Shown here in pieces: positions 14,866 to 30,089 of a DNA stretch of 64,000 bases. The stretch covers positions 5,022,501-5,086,500 of the forward strand of contig JAVUNC010000019.1 in NCBI GenBank assembly GCA_032173965.1, written 5' to 3'. The stretch's first letter is position 1, and each line of letters begins with the position of its first letter. The translations under genes were made by a program, and so were the position numbers. The notes under the pieces were generated by a model. It was not told the origin of the DNA and searched no databases. It saw only the letters and a list, made by a program, of their open reading frames with translations. This DNA comes from Sitta carolinensis. Lineage: Eukaryota; Chordata; Aves; Passeriformes; Sittidae.

Positions 14866-17800
14866 TATGGCACTTTAAGACAATGATCTCTTTGATTATG
14901 TACTAAAAAAATAAGATTAAATATTGTCTAATATTGAAACATAAGTTTTAATATTTATTTTTTCAGTGGTAAATAGACTTTAAAAAGCTGTTTCAGAATA
15001 ATGTAGTGGAAAACTGCTAAAGACTTATCTGGGGTTTTTTTGTTGGGTTTTTTTTGTAACTTTGCTGTTGGAAACACAAAACATGTAGGTAGCCAAATTG
15101 CATTCCAGCACGACCTGCTAGCAGGCAAGAGGATTTCTGCTTCAGTGCTGCAGTTCATTAAAGAGTTGTAAGCAGAAATGCTGGAGAAGTTTGCTGTGGG
15201 CATGTGACGGGAGATTCCTGATAACCTCAAGGCTGCCTTCCAAATGATCTTATTAATTCTGTGAGTAATCCGGGGAAAACCAGTAGGGTTTCTTTGACTT
15301 TTGCCCTCCAAGGTTGCAGTTTTTACAGCTCAGAGGAGCTATTAGTAACAATAGCTCTTGAAGTGCAATTTAAAAAGCCCCGGGAAGTATGTTCCTGTTT
15401 TTCTTTCTGGTGCACTTACAACTGACAACTCCTCTTCCTTTACCCCTGATTCAGTGTGCTGCTGTTCCTGGAAACCTGTTTGGAATGTTCTAATGAAGTT
15501 TTTCACTTGCCTGAAGTACATCAGATGTAACACATGAGCCTGGCTTCCAGCAGAGCCTTGGGTCTGCGTGCAGTCAGCTGCTTCTCAGGAGTCACACTCG
15601 TGGCTGGGTAAGGAAGGACAGGGTTGCTTGGTGCAGGCTCTGGGAATTTCAGGATTTTGATTCTGCTGTCTTGGGAAGGTGCTGTTCGAGTTGTCAGCTC
15701 CCTTGTGTTCAAGGTAACTAATCCAGAACCAGAAAGTGACATCCTTCTTCCTTTAAGTGAGGAGCATCGATGGAAATTTACATGGAATGTCATGGTCTGC
15801 ATTGATGATTGGAAGAAAGGGCACCAAGTATTGCATCTCTTCTTGTGAATGTGTTCTCTTTTTTATGTAGCTTGAGGTTGGATTTTTTTTTCAGATTCCC
15901 TTGTTTTCATTATCATTTAAATCTTCTATTAATGAGTAACACAGAGCTGTTTAAAATTGCTTTTCTCTTTATGCAGCAGCTTTCACAGTGTTATCATCCC
16001 ACCTAAAACTGGGATATTCTTTCCAGGTGCCTTTTCTTCTCATGTTCCCTTTTGCCTTAGCTCTCCAGAGCTGACAGTCATACATGCTGCATTGGAGAGG
16101 GCAAGGATTTTATCTGTGGCCTATTTTCTGGATGCTGTTTATTATATATACAGAACTGTTAACTCTTTCTCTAAACATTTCCCATTTTAAGACTGTCCCT
16201 TACTTTGCAAATTCACCTTGACTGCTCTTTAAAACTGGTTTTCTAGCTGAAAATAGGATTCTTACCTTGCTAGTCAGTGTTAGCAATGTATTTATTTGCT
16301 GCACATCTATGTAACTTTAAGGCTATTACAGTTTCCAGTTCAACTAGCTGGCTTGCCTCTCTGCTTTTAATTCAGATTTGGGAAAAGCACACCTTTTAAG
16401 TCAGATAAATGGGAAGGGCAGAATAAAGGGTATTAAAAGGTTTGGTCCCATCTTTGGTAGTGTTTAACCTTTGGTTACTGCAGTTGGGAGACTATGGAAA
16501 GTTTAGCTTTTTTTTCAGCTTCTTAAAATTCTCTCATAATTACTGGTTTTGAAGCCAGCAGCTCTGTTACTTGGTGCATCAAACCCTAACTTCAGCTATG
16601 AGTTTTAAATGGGAGAGGTAAACAATTGTTTACTTTTTTTCTTATGACTCCTAAAGCAAGCGTTATACCTGTTTTAAAAAATAGTTAAGAAAAATAAATG
16701 ACTACAATTTGTCAATATCCACTGTTATTTTCTAAAGTTCTGTTTTAAGCGTTTAAAGTTCCAGCAGGTTTTCAGTATCTTCTAAGGTTAGGAGTTTCTG
16801 TGATATTGCTTGTTCAGTGATCTTTTGAGAATTTAGAGTAGTTGCCTGGCTTGATCTGAAATTGGTGAAATGTAACTGCATTGTACCTTACCAGTTAAAT
16901 TAGAACCATTTAGAAAGGGTTTTCTGAAGTATTTCCTTGAAGTCAGTTTGTAAAAACAAAGTCATTTTAAGGAAGACTTTGAACATAGGAGTTTCTTCCT
17001 AGTCTCACGAACAAAACTTTGGATTTAGTTTTCCAGCTTTTTCCCTTAGGGGTTAAATAACGTGGAAATAATCTTACCCTAAATTGGAGGACTCAAGGAA
17101 CGCCTCATGAATGAGCATTACAGTGACTGGCACTTGAGTGTTTTGTGAGGTGCAAGGGCAGTGCAGGTCACTGCAATGATTAAAAGGTGAAACTAATTAA
17201 TGGGGTCTACAGAACCTGTGTGCCCTCAGCAGCTCCTTGGTTATTTCTTCCAACTGTCCTGCCCATCTGAACTCCTTGCAGTGATAAGTGGTGTTTATGC
17301 AGACAGGTATTCTAGGCAGGGGGATTGCCTGCAGGACAGAGGCACAATTTCCCCTTCCCTATCTAGGCTGCTGCTTCTGGAAATGAATCATCAGAGTTTC
17401 TGATTCTCTGATTTAGAAGGCTTTGTAAGTAGGAAAATTCAGGACAAGAGGAGGTAAAAACAGAAGCAGGAGATGAGAAAGAGGCAAAGGTCCATGTAGA
17501 GTGAGGAGGAATGGTGCAGTACCAGGGGTATAGGAGAGATTGGTTTTGATAGACTGGTGAAATGGGTTTGGCACATTCCTTTGAAGTGTTTTTGTCCTGG
17601 TGTTTTAAAAATTATGACTTGGTTATTTTGTTGCCTTAGATTGAAAGGCAGATTGGGACAGCCTCCGTTTTCTTCCCTCCTTTTTCATTTGCCCATGTGT
17701 TCTGAGTTCGTACTCAGAAGCTGTAGCTCCCCACTGTGCAAAAAACACTTTTACATTTCTTTACATTCCTCTTTTGATTACTATGCCCTTGGATGGATTC

Positions 17801-19127
17801 TTAAGGAATTCTGTAATATATGGGAATGATGATCTCATTTAGATTCTTATCCCCCAAGTTTTCAGCATCCATAAGGGGACAAAATCCAACTTTATCAGAG
17901 GGAATAGACACACAAAGAAGTGTTTACTTTGATAACAAAAGAGGCTCAGTGCTCACAAAGATTTTTCTCAAAGGATTTTCTTCAGTTAGAGAGCATAATT
18001 TGACAACTTCAGAATAAAGAATACTATAATATATTGATACTTTTACTCACAGCTTCAGCTAAAATGACAGTCAATAGCTTTAACAAGTTTTAAATAGTCT
18101 TCTGTCTATCCTTAGTGCCAGATTTCTGTTAAGTAGGAGGATATAAATCAGTGTGTGCTTACAAAAATAGGAAAACTGCTTTTGTCTCAGATGACTCTGT
18201 AGTGTCTTAACTCCTTTAGATTTACCTTAGCATGACTTTTTAGATTGTGGGGTTGATTTAATAAATAAACAGTATATAGAGCATTTCTCTTGTAGGTCAC
18301 GTTGCTGAATGTGTGATGCCAGCAGAGACCAAACTGATTTCCCTCCTTGATACCAAGGATGAAGTTGCTCCTATGGAGACTCCAAAAGATTCAGTAGGCA
18401 TAAAAATGCAGTTTTCTTTTTCATTTCGTTTATGTTTGCATTTTGTTAATATTGCCTTCACATTTTTCATTAAGCTTTTACTGAATCCTTATCTATAATG
18501 ACAGTTTAAATTTTCAGGAGATAAATTGAAGTGACATATACAGAAAAGTAGTTTTTTCAGTAGCTTAGTGCTAAACATTTCCAGCTTTAGATGCAGTTTA
18601 ATCACATCAACACTTTATGAAAAATGTATATCTGCAGTTCTTTAAGGAATGTTTCCTAATACCTTTAGTGTTTATCATTGTACATAGGGAAGATATACAT
18701 AATCCCTCTGTGTTAGAAAGACCCTTCATTTTAAATTTATTAAAGATTACCCTGTCAGGAGCAAAGTGTCCCCTAAATCCAGTTCCCTCCCATGAAAGCG
18801 TGAGAATTTCTCCAGTGCTTGGGGTCTGTGCAAATCATCTGCACTACAAAAGAGCCCCAGCTTCTTCCATTTTTAGGAATCTGGGAAGGGTAAATATTTA
18901 GAAGTGCTGGCATAACAATAGCAGAAGTAGAAGGAAATTAAAGTTTGGGATTCAGTGCTGAGACACATTTGGCTTAAACCTTGGCTGAAAAAGATGAAAG
19001 CTTTTTGGTAAATTGGTGAAACGTTACAATTTTCAACTCTGGAGTACAGAATCAGCAGCAAGTGTTCTATGTAGAATAAAACACCCAATTTTGAAAATGT
19101 GTCCTTTTTTGTTCTTGTTTAGGCTTT

Positions 19128-19132
<5 letters not shown>

Positions 19133-19163
<31 letters not shown>
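19133..19163 (+). repeat. Poly(T) tract, 31 nt
   Basis: An uninterrupted run of T. It could be the poly(A) tail of a minus-strand retroposed sequence, but I recognise no retroposon body or target-site duplication on either side. Confidence 0.95.
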
Positions 19164-19164
<1 letters not shown>

Positions 19165-22100
19165 TCAGACCAGAGTTTGTTGTTGTTCAGTTCCTTCCTG
19201 ACAGGTTGCAGGAACTAATATTTCACTGAGCAAATACTAGCCCTGTTAAGGAAACACAACTGCTGGTATGAGAACTTCTTGAACATAAAACTCAGGGGCT
19301 CTAGGTTGAATTAATATATGAAGTAAACTGAAATTAAGACCATGACATAGAAATTGATTTCATTATAGGAACTCTGGTGTTTAGGTTGCAAAGTAATTTT
19401 CTCCATAAGATTTTTTGTAGAATCTCTTAGAGAGTTTTCAGCATCTGTTGTTTTCAACAGCTGTTCGATATTGAGCAGAAAGATTCATCTGTTCTCTGCA
19501 TAGCAAGAAAAATGTATTCTTTATCTTGATAAATTCAGTTGAGCTTGAGTAACTCTTCGGATATTAAAACCAGTTTTCCTGGTGTGTTTCACTTATCTTT
19601 GGGAGATTTTTGGCACCATGTTCAAATACCTAAACATGTCCAAAGACTGAAGTCTGTTTCTGCCAGAATTTGCTGTGTGACTTATGAGCCTATATAAAGA
19701 CCATTATAGTAACTTAAGCTGATACTTGGCTTGTGTTTATGCAAGACAACTCTGAATAATCCTTTAACTTAATTTTGAGCAGTGCTGTGTTTTTCAGAAA
19801 GAGACTATATAGAGTTGGCTGGATGAAGAGAACTTTACTTTTGGAAAGAACTTCAGTGTTTGGAAATCAGATTTATATTTTTTTTATCCGGTTTAAAAAC
19901 TAAACCAAAAAAATTCTGCATTTCATTGTATAAGGAAATAGAGTTTAATCTCCCCAGGTAGGAGACTCTGCTTGGGTAGCCTTATCTACTGCCTCAGGGT
20001 TCTTAGCTCTCACTCAGCTTGCTTCAGGTTGTGTGGGTCTTCAGAAAAGGCAGGTTTCCAGTTAGTTCTGTTGGAAAGTTGTCAAGTTTTACCATCCCTG
20101 TTGTGTTTTAATAGTGGGGTTTTTTTCATGTCCCTTCCTATAATTTTAATTTTTACGGTTTCCAGATGGCAGATAATTCAGCACAGCCCCTGACAGAGTT
20201 TGTTGAATTTTAGATCCCATAATGTCTGAAGGCTAGCAGAAGTTACTCTGCAAGAGGAGCTGGACTCCTGAAATACAAGATAAAATAATATTTGGAGATA
20301 GTTTAGACCACTCCAAGACTTCAGTGCCTCAGTTTCCTTGCAGATTTCTCAGCATTTTGGTTACCTACTTCAATTAATATATTTGTTACCTCTAAGTTTC
20401 TTTAACAGGATAAGACACACTTCAGTATTTAAATGCCTGTCCTTTCTTGGCTTATTCTTATAGAGAGTCCTCTGCAAATTCTGAATTGGAACAATTCAAA
20501 GAAGTTCTTATTTCAGTGAGGTCATTTGCCCAACCTAGACAGTGAAGAGTGTGGTCATTTTTTCAATTTAGACACCCAGTGCCAAGAGGAAGTAGAATAA
20601 TGCAGTCTTACTCTCTACCACAAAGATACAGAGCACAGGGCATGTTTGCCTTCCTTGTTCAGAATCACATGTGTCTTATGCAAAAGGTGATATTGAATCT
20701 TAGAGTTGACTAATGAAGCTCTTTTTCCAGCCTTTCCCATCATTATCTGTTACGGGTATGTCTAGTTGTTGCATGAGATATATTTGTTATTAAAACAAAA
20801 TCCCTTACAATAGTAAGCAAAAAAAAAAGAAATTACAAAGGCAACTGAATTTATAGTAAACTGAATTTAGACCAAGGAACCTGCACTCTATGGTAGGTTA
20901 GTCTCTTAATTGCAAATTAGTATCAGTCTGCTTCAGATTCAAGGTGTCTGGCAGCTGTGGAATTTTGGTAATAGTTCCACAGAACTCATGACCAGGGTCA
21001 GTGGGATCCTATGATCTTTGCATAATAGTGTTCCACTGGTAAAATAAATCATAATAGAGCACTTCTGAAATCTATTTAAGGCTTGTGAGACTATGAGAAC
21101 TGTTATGTTCCTGTCCAGTACTAATGAATAGGGCTCAGTTGTTGCAGGGGACCCTAATTTGGTGTAAGATTTACCATGACCATTTCATGTGGTGTTCCAT
21201 TTCTTCCCCAGTAATTCAGTTATAGCCCCATTTTACCTGTCAATTCCTTATGAACCAGAGCAGAATTCAAGGTGTTTACTTTTACACTGTGTGAAAATAG
21301 GCATTTCAAAATGGCTTCGGCTAGGATGGAATAGCATTACTTCTTGAAGTAACCTCTCACAAAGTAGACCCAGAAGTTGGGAGGGACAGCAGGGATGAAG
21401 GCTCTCGTTGCTTGTGGGAGGAGTGGGGAGCCTGGTGAAGGAAATGTGACATCCAGTCCCTGTGTGGGCCCGGCAGCCAGGCAAGGTGGTGTGCTGGAGA
21501 GCAGAGCTGTGCCCAGTGCCAGTGCTGCTCCTGCCTGTGCCAGTGCCACTGCAGCTGCACCACTCCAGGGTCTCACGTGCCCTGCAAAGCTGGGCTGGAA
21601 TTACTGGGCAGCTGTGTGATAACCCTGAAAAAGAGGACACTTGCATTTAGTCCACCTGAGGATTTCAAGCTGAGGTTTCTCACCAAGTAGTGGACTCTTA
21701 ACTACTCTGCTCTTTACAGGATTGGGATGAAGGGCATCGTTTGTACTCCCAGGAATGCAAAATGTACAGGAGCAGAGCAACAGAGAGAACCAGTAAGAGA
21801 AACAGGACTTTATAGTCTGGTGCTGAGGTCCCTTCCTTGGAAGGGGGAAACACAGGCTGGACTTAGAGGACTCTGTATGTACTTTACATGAAACAGTGCA
21901 CAGGGTTTATGAACTGTCTGGGAAGATGAAGCAGAGCTAAGTGTAACCTATGAAGTGGTGTATTGGACAATTTCTGTCTAAGGTGCTTCGTCAATGATTG
22001 AGTGAAACTTCAAAATGTCAGTAATAAACATAGAATGAAAGGAAAGGTTTTGTACATGTGGTTTCTTTTTTTCAGATTCTTGATCTTGCAAAATTGATTC

Positions 22101-25100
22101 ATTTCACAGCAGAATTTTTATGTGGTGAAGGCTTTTGTTTAATCCTATTGAAGCCTCTGTACAATCTTATTTTAAATGTGCTAATCGAGCAATGGTTTGT
22201 GTACTTGCCAAGAAAAATTATTCTTAGCTTGTGTTATAGTTCAAAGAGAAATAAGCATATTTTAAATCAATAGAAATTCTACATCCACATCTGTGGATAT
22301 AAAATGTTGATGTAATAGTGGTGCATGCCAAAACTCTTGTATTTCTTAATTTTTAACTTTAAAGTGAAGAAACGAAAATGTATTGTGCTACAGTGCATGA
22401 CTAGATTAGGTATTAAAGCAGGTTCTTTATTATGTTTACCTCTAATTTAGTTGGTTTCAAAAACTCAGTTGTTATTAGCTAAATTTACAATGGCAGTTAT
22501 AGGTTTCTAGGAAGCTCCACTGACCTCTTTAAAGAGGTAATTCAGTGAACCTGTCACTAATAATTTCATTCTGCAGCTAATAGTAATGGGTTTAATCCAG
22601 AAATTATGAAGCAGGCCCCCCTTCCCTGAGGGGAATATTTCTTCCCATCTTTAAATGTAAGGAGAAGTGAGCATAGGAAATTTAACAGAACCCGTTCTTT
22701 TATTTTTGATATCATGAGGCTTTACTGTGCAGAATCCAGTAATGCACAGTAGAGTTTTCCTTGAATTACTTCCCTCTGAAGGTTTTACCTCTGATATTTT
22801 AAGGGAATACAGCTTTATCTGCTGTCACTCACACATTTCCCTGAACACTGGCTCCTGATGGCTGTGGCAGCCTCTGGGCTGAGTTCTGTGCACAAGAAGC
22901 CTGTTCTCAGTGATGCTCTGACTGATAATCTGAGGAGCACTGATGCTCCTGCTCAGTGTTTGCAGGAGCCATGAAGGAGCTCAGTAATGCAGCACTCATG
23001 AGGAAAGTCATAGCAAATAATGATGTTGTTGAACTGTTGACTTGTTTCTTCTGAAAGAAAAAGTGCAGTCATTCAACAAGGAACCTGGGAAAATGCCCGA
23101 CAGTGCCTTTACCAATTGTACCCCACTATGTTTTAGTATTGAATTAGAATGCTAATCACTGACTTGTTTTCCATCTTGTCCTAATGAAAGAAAGTCCTGT
23201 ATGTAGGGTACTGGAATTTCAGTTTGTAAGTGTTTTGAACACAGCCCTTTGTTTCTGCTTTGTTACTTTGCGAGAATCCAAAACTAGTTCAGCATAACTT
23301 TTTGTACAGAAACCTCAGAGGCAGACATTGTGCATCATGCTTATCCCTGTGCTTTGCCTTTCTCCCTTTTAGTTATATTCTGTGTACTGTATGCTTTTCC
23401 TTAAGCATTTTTTAGAAGTTTCTCTTTAAAGCCTATTGCTCTTGCAGTTTGTACTGTATGCATTATATGCACATGTTCCTAAGTGAACCTAAACCATCAG
23501 TGCCACTGAAAGAAATGCATCTCCCCCATCTGGTTATCCTTGCCTGCTATAGCCACCATCCTTATGCCAGCAAACAAGCTTCTGCAAATATGTGGGGAAT
23601 TGAATTTAGAAAATTTATTGGGATTAAAATTAATCTCTGAAGAGGAAGTGTGTGGGTGAGCATGAGGAGCACATGTTTGTGTGATAGGCACTTCCCTCTT
23701 AAAGTTACCGCCTAGCTCTGAAATTCTTTGTCCTCTGACCCTGGGCCAAGCATTCCAGGTTCCTTTCTCTCCCTTCTTCCCAGTCCCCTTCCCTTGATAT
23801 GTGTGAGCAGTTTGTTCTCACCCCTGGTTTGTGATGTGCCAGTAACCAAGGAGCTCAGGGTCACTCACTGCTCAGTGTTGGTGCTGCCTGGCAGCTCACT
23901 TCACTGGTGTGTTAATAAAGGTGGGAGGAACACTGGCTGGTATTAGAGTCTCTTCTAATGCCTATCAATAACTCTTTATGATTTTGAGTACTGTGACCAC
24001 ATCCATGTGATACTTTTTTTTTTTGTTCACTGTGAGGAAAAACACGGATGTGTCATACAGGTATGAAGAACAAGTAATGCAGATTCACTGGGATGGTTCC
24101 CTCAAGGTTACATTACTTTTGGCTTTGTTTCTAAAGGAAACTCTTTGAGAAAGACTTTTTATTTTTGCAGGTAGATTTATACTTGACTTGTTTTGGAAAG
24201 GATGTATGCAAAGATTAATATCTTCTGACAAATGGAGCAACTTTACTGAGGCTGGTGCTTTTTTTTAAATAGCTGGGCTGTGAGTTCTTGCTGGGAAGGT
24301 CAGTATCTTTTGCGTGCATTGCTCTTTAAAATGATATCTGCTGGTGACTATTAAATCTGTAGACTAAACAAGGCTGTTTGGTGAAGTAAAACTTTAAATT
24401 ATAAAAAGAATATTCAGGTTTAATATCTGAACACTTGCTATAAAGGTTCAATGGCTTGGTAGTAAACGGATTTCTCAGGTTCATTAAAACTGTGAGTGCC
24501 CATGCCCTGGAACAGGTACATGGTGCAATTAAGGGAGCTGGAAGGGTGGGAACTGCAAAGGCACCAAACTTCCCTTGAGGCCATGGAATGGCTGTGCAGC
24601 TGCTGCTGCCTGGGGCTGCCAGGAGTCTTCCACAGCTGCTGTTTCCTTGTCTCCATGTCTGATATAGAGGTGCTTTGCTGGTGTTAACTTTGTACAGCTG
24701 TGGTGCTGCTGGCATATACCCAGGCACTCCTATTTGCCAGGATAGAAAAGAAACAACTGTACAGTTGTAGTCTCTAATGACCAACAGACTAGTGTTCTCT
24801 CAATTCTCATAGCCTGGCTTCCTTTGCAGACTGCTGTCAGTCCTGCTGCTTCAGAGTCCTGACCCTCAAATTCTGGGTATGGAAAGATACTGTACTCCTA
24901 AATACATTTCAGCAGCTGATCCTCTTTAGATTCCTTAATTCTTGTGTGAAGAGAGTTAATCTGATACTAGAGTTCATATAACCAGTAGAGGACCAAATCC
25001 TAATCCAATGAATCTGTGAGCATGTGTAGTCTGTATAGTAATTGGATAAAATGGTAAAATCGATGTTGTCCAATTGAATTTCTACATACATCACAGAATG

Positions 25101-27864
25101 TAAAAGTAATCTAGTCAAAGTCTGCTCTTGAATTTCATCTTTAAGTAGGTATTTACATATATTGAATGTAAATCTCAAGAGGTACCCTTAAGCTTGATAA
25201 GTACTCAAGTACCTCACCTTAGACATTTTGGTCCATACTGGGTCATCTTCTGCATAAAATTCTGGTTTGTTAAATGGACTTCATGCAGAGAAGCAATTTA
25301 TCTGGGTTTGTGTTACAAGTATAATGCAATGTTTGTATACCTTGTGCTTTTCTAAAAGATTTCTTGGTTCAAGCATTGATCAGGAAGGTACAATTGCAGT
25401 TTTGTTCTGACAACACAGATTTTTATACTGTACAGCAGAACTGTGGCTTCAGGGAACCTGTGCACAGTAGAAAAGGCCAGATCAGTTTTTTGAGAAGACA
25501 CGCCTCACTACCCCTGGGCATAATACAAAAGGAATAGAGATAGCATAAAAAAAAAATAAAATAAAATCCATAGGAGAATGTTACATAGGTGTTCATAGTT
25601 TGGACTTGTCTCAAGGTTTTTTCCTGTAGAACAGCAGGTGAAACAGAAGTGTAGCAAACTCAGTGAACAGTTTTGGAAATTGTGACTTGCATATGATCTG
25701 CTGTAACTGCATTTTAGTCTAAGTAGTGTGAAATCAGAGGCTTCTGCAGAAATCTGGCATCTTCTAAAGCCACGGAGGCTGGGGCTCTGAACAGTCTGGT
25801 TCTTGATTTATCTGAATGTATGAGGAATTCCCAGGCTCACATCTGTTTGCTAAGAGACAGCCAGAATAGATTGACTTCGCATTGCAGGGGCTGTGTTTGG
25901 GTAAGCCTGTGGCAGGCAAGCAGCCTGGTGAGCAAACATTGAGGTTGTGCTCAAATACCATTTTCTCTTGCCTTGTCTGTCAGGCCTTCATTAGTGTGTC
26001 ACTAAAGCTCACTTCAAATAAAAGGTCCTATATGGGCTATAGCAATGCTTGTTTACTCCAAACACTTAGCTCTCTCTTTTTTTTCTGGGAAAAAAAAACA
26101 TTAGCTCTGGTGCTTATTCCACTTTCCTCATGAAGAAAGGTGAAGGTGTGATGTTGGTTGAGCACAAAAGGAGGGGGAGCTCTTTCATGTATTGTTTGAA
26201 GGTTTAGGCAGTTAATTTTGAAATCTTCCCAAAAGAACAAAAAATAAACTGTTAGGGATTTCCTCTCCTGTTAGTTTTACTAAGCCAAGGGAGCTAGGCT
26301 AAGCCGAAGGTTGGCTGTGCAATAGGTAGAAGAAATGTTTCAGAAATGTTTCAGAATTGCCATTGTTACCTAGTTTACTCTTAAATGAGCATCAGGAATC
26401 TTCTCCTTAGCTCTGTAAGAGACTGAAGTGAACAGCAAAATGAATAGGTTTCTGATCTCTGCAACATAAAAGTTTATTTTGCATAAGATGTTACTGTTGC
26501 ATTAGCATTATATGGCAATTCTTATGCAGTTGCAATAAATACGGATGTTACATTTTTAGTTCCCCTAAATAAAGTTCAAAACAGTTGTCCCTATCTTAAA
26601 AATAACTGATATATTTTGAAGAGAATCCCATACATTGCAAAACTTTGCTGTTTCCTGAACTAAGAATATGAATCTGAAAAGAATTATTTTTCCTTTGCTT
26701 CCCTAACTGAAATGGCAATAGTGGTATTTGTGGTTTCTGGACTGTTACTATATGAATTTCTCCAAATGATGGGAGAAATGCAGTTCTTTGTTACTTCTTT
26801 GGTTACAGACAAGTTAATGTGGTTATTATAGCAGTATTAGTAAAACACATTTCTCCTGTCGAGGAAAAAAAATTACACTGCAATAGTCACTTTCACTGCC
26901 ATCAGGCTGGTGGTTGTAATTTAAGTGCTGGTGTTGTACAAGTGGTAGAATTACTGCTTTTTTATGTCACTTGTTTATTTTATGTTCAGATAAAGCATAC
27001 TGTTAGTTTTTCCCCCGGTCAGTCTGGACTATTTTACAAGTGACATTATACATGTGTGCACTCACATAAGATACACTTCAGTTTAGTTACTTCATAGTGG
27101 AAAAGGTACACCTGTGAGAAAGGAATGTGAATGAGAAAATATAACTGTGTGTAAACATGTTTATGCAGCTGCATTTTAATGTGACTTATTATTGGAGCAC
27201 TCTGTATAGAGAATGAAACTTTTACAGCTGAAGACAAGCTATTAAAAATTCCTTCAAAACATTGTAAGCTGTAGATAAATCAGAAGTATAGATATTCAAT
27301 TCTGCTTCCAGATTTATTTGGTTTTTTAACGAGTTTTCTTCATATTAGTATCTGAAAACTATTTGAGATGCTAATAAAACAGTCTTATAAATTTTCCATA
27401 TTAAAGCTTTTTTGCAGAGTATAAAATCTAATGTTTTCTTCTGTTTTTCATGATTAATACACAACTTTCAGTTTTATTTTAGTAATGTAAATAATTTCAT
27501 CCAGTGTGGGGAATTTTAAAACTTAATAGCTTTCCAAGGCTTTTGTGTGATGTGGGACTTGAGTTACTGTGGAGCCTCAGATATGCATTTCAATTCAGAG
27601 TACATGTGGTTTGGAAACATGGAAAATATAAGATTTATGTGTGTTTAGATCTCCACCAAAAGAAGTCATTAAATTAATCTAAGTGTTTCTGTCCTGTAAG
27701 TAGATAAAAGAAGAGTCTTATATATAATAAACTCAGCCTTCATGTTTAAAATCTCAGGACCTCAATGAAAAAAAAAGTTAGGGAAGTGCTGCCAGTGACT
27801 CGTTTCAGTTGGGGGAAGAGGCAAGGCTGTAAAATGTCATTATCATACTTAGAGAGCTTTTCCA

Positions 27865-27902
27865 AAAAAATCAATAAAGGACAAAAAAAATCAATAAAGG
27901 AA
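27865..27902 (+). repeat. Short direct repeat
   Basis: AAAAAAATCAATAAAGGA appears twice in a row, separated by a few bases. It lies in non-genic sequence upstream of DISP1. Confidence 0.85.
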
Positions 27903-30069
27903 ATAGTTTAGAATCAGGCTGTATTTGTTTGCAGATTCCTACTAAACTAACTTTTCATTACACTAGGGACTGAGAGAACATTGTTCTAGGCACTTCATGG
28001 ACAATGAAAGACCCTCTTTGCCCCCAGAAATTTATTTCTGTGCTTTGACTTTCAGTGTTATTTAAGCTGATGTGGCCTTAAATGTCCTGTTTCCAGCATA
28101 TTAAAAAGAATGTGTTGGTATCTGGTTTGTTAAATGTAGTATGTGGAGTTTAAATTTTCCAAATCCAAGCCAGATGTCCTTTGCATATCTTAAACCCAAA
28201 CAACCAAAACAAACAAACCAAAGCCCGAAAAACAACTGCAATGAATAGAGCATGACCAGTGAGCATGTCTTAACTTTCCCCTGTCACTAGTGCTGGAGAA
28301 AGACTGCTTTGCAAGGTTTAAAGATTTCTCAGCCTGTAAACTCACTCAGTTCTCAGCCTTTCTCCAGGTTATCAGTTATGAAAGATCTTGTGATAAAGTC
28401 TGGATGAATGGAAGCTGGAGAAGGACAGTCATTTTACTTCATGTCCTCTATTGATCAGACAATATTTCATCTTTGTGGAGGCAGCAGTCTGTAAGTGAAA
28501 AACTCTACTTAAGGCTTCCTCCATAGGTATATGATGATATTGAATCAGTTTTGCATATGGTACAACCTGTATTTATAAGAAGGTCTGTCTTCAATGCTTC
28601 AATGGGGGAAAAAAAAAAAAGTGTAAGAGGATGCAGATTTTAATACCTTGAATTTCAGTCACTTTTCTTCATACTATATCTCAAATAAATAAACCTGCAC
28701 ATTGAATTGCCAGATTTTCCTTTCTGGCCTGCTTTTGTTTTTATATTTTGCAATATTTACTTTCATCTCTGGGTTATAAGTTAACTCCAATGTTCAGAGG
28801 CTTCCAAATGCCAATTCTGAGTTTCCAACATCATTTCTTTATGGACACAACCATTCTCTTTTCAGGTTCAGTTTATGCTTAGGAGCAGACAGCTCACATT
28901 TGCATGGCTGCAGTCTCACATAAGTCACTTTGTGTCTTTGTCTCATATTTCTGGACCCAAGAGCACTTGGGAGCACCGTGTAGGCTTTTGGGTCTCTCTG
29001 CAGGTTGTCAGGTGTGAGGATCAGTGGCAGTCTAGACCTTGTAATCTCTGATGGATCAAGCTGACTCAGCCTGATTGACTTCCTCAATAAGGTGCTGACA
29101 TGCCCATGTGCTGCTAGAAGCTGGAAGTTCCTGGTCTGTGCCCTGTGTGCCTCTGAATAATTAAAATAGGTGCTGCTACCTTAGTATTACGTCAAGTGGT
29201 GCACAAAAATATACTTTAGTATATGAAAAGTAGTAAATGAATGATTGGTTCCTACCATATTTTTCCTGCTACGTTGCTTATTTTGAAAGGCATTTGGTAA
29301 ATTGCCTACTGTGAATACTGGGCTGTGGCATCTAAAAGGCAACAGAGACTTTTGCGTCCAAGAAAAAAAAAAAAACACCAGCCAGGAAATTCTGTAGGTG
29401 GATAGGAATTGTAATAAAAATGCAATGTAGTTGTAATAAAATATGTGCAGAGTACATGTGCCACGTGCAGAACTCATTTTGTCATTTTAACCTCTAATTG
29501 GCTCTTTTATTCTGTATTCCCTTATTCTCCCCAGGTCATTAGCAATTCATCAGAATTTCTACAGCACCTCTTGTGTCCTCTGTCTGGCTTTCAAGGATTT
29601 TGGAAGCCTCTGCACTTTTTTCCTGAGCACTTGTTTAGTCCTTCATTACCCATTCATCCCCAGAACACCAAAGACTTCCACCAGCTCTCTTATAAACATT
29701 CAATGCTCTAAATCCTTCAGCTTCTTCTGGACCTCTCTTTGGAAGAGTGACACTGTGACAAGAAGAACCTGTGATTAATGCCATTAAGCTCAGAGAGGCA
29801 GGTGAAGGCATCCAGGCAGGGAAAGGTACAGGGTGTAGCTGCACCTCCTGTGGTGGCAGCTTGGTCACAGCTCTTGGTCATGGGCAGCCAGAGGGTGGGG
29901 AAGTGGCTGGCACTCGATGGCATTGCCCGATGTCTTCAGTTTAGGAGAGGCTGTGAAAGGGTCAGGGCCAAGAATTGCAGCTCTTTGTATCTTGTTTGAA
30001 GAGGGAGAATGGTCAAACTTCATGCATTACAGCACGCTGTCAGTCCTACTTTGTAAATACAAGCTTTGA

Positions 30070-30089
30070 TTTTTTTTTTTTTTTTTTTT
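30070..30089 (+). repeat. Poly(T) tract, 20 nt
   Basis: An uninterrupted T run followed by AGGCTC, in non-genic sequence upstream of DISP1. No retroposon body is recognisable beside it. Confidence 0.95.

Noticed and set aside
18300..18420. Possible coding exon after TCTTGTAG with a polar reading frame
   Set aside because: No good donor closes it, the frame runs into AT-rich low-complexity sequence, and I could not match it to any protein I know.
19133..19163. Retroposed gene copy or SINE marked by a long poly(T) tract
   Set aside because: No element body or target-site duplication could be recognised on either side.
21248..21650. Overlapping open frames on both strands, including a 132-codon minus-strand frame
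   Set aside because: They follow from GTGCCAGTGC-like internal repeats that lack stops in several frames; the Ser/Thr/Gly runs are repeat-derived.
24326..24784. 152-codon minus-strand open frame
   Set aside because: No family motif, mixed composition and no splice or promoter context; several other frames are open in the same GC-richer patch, as expected by chance.
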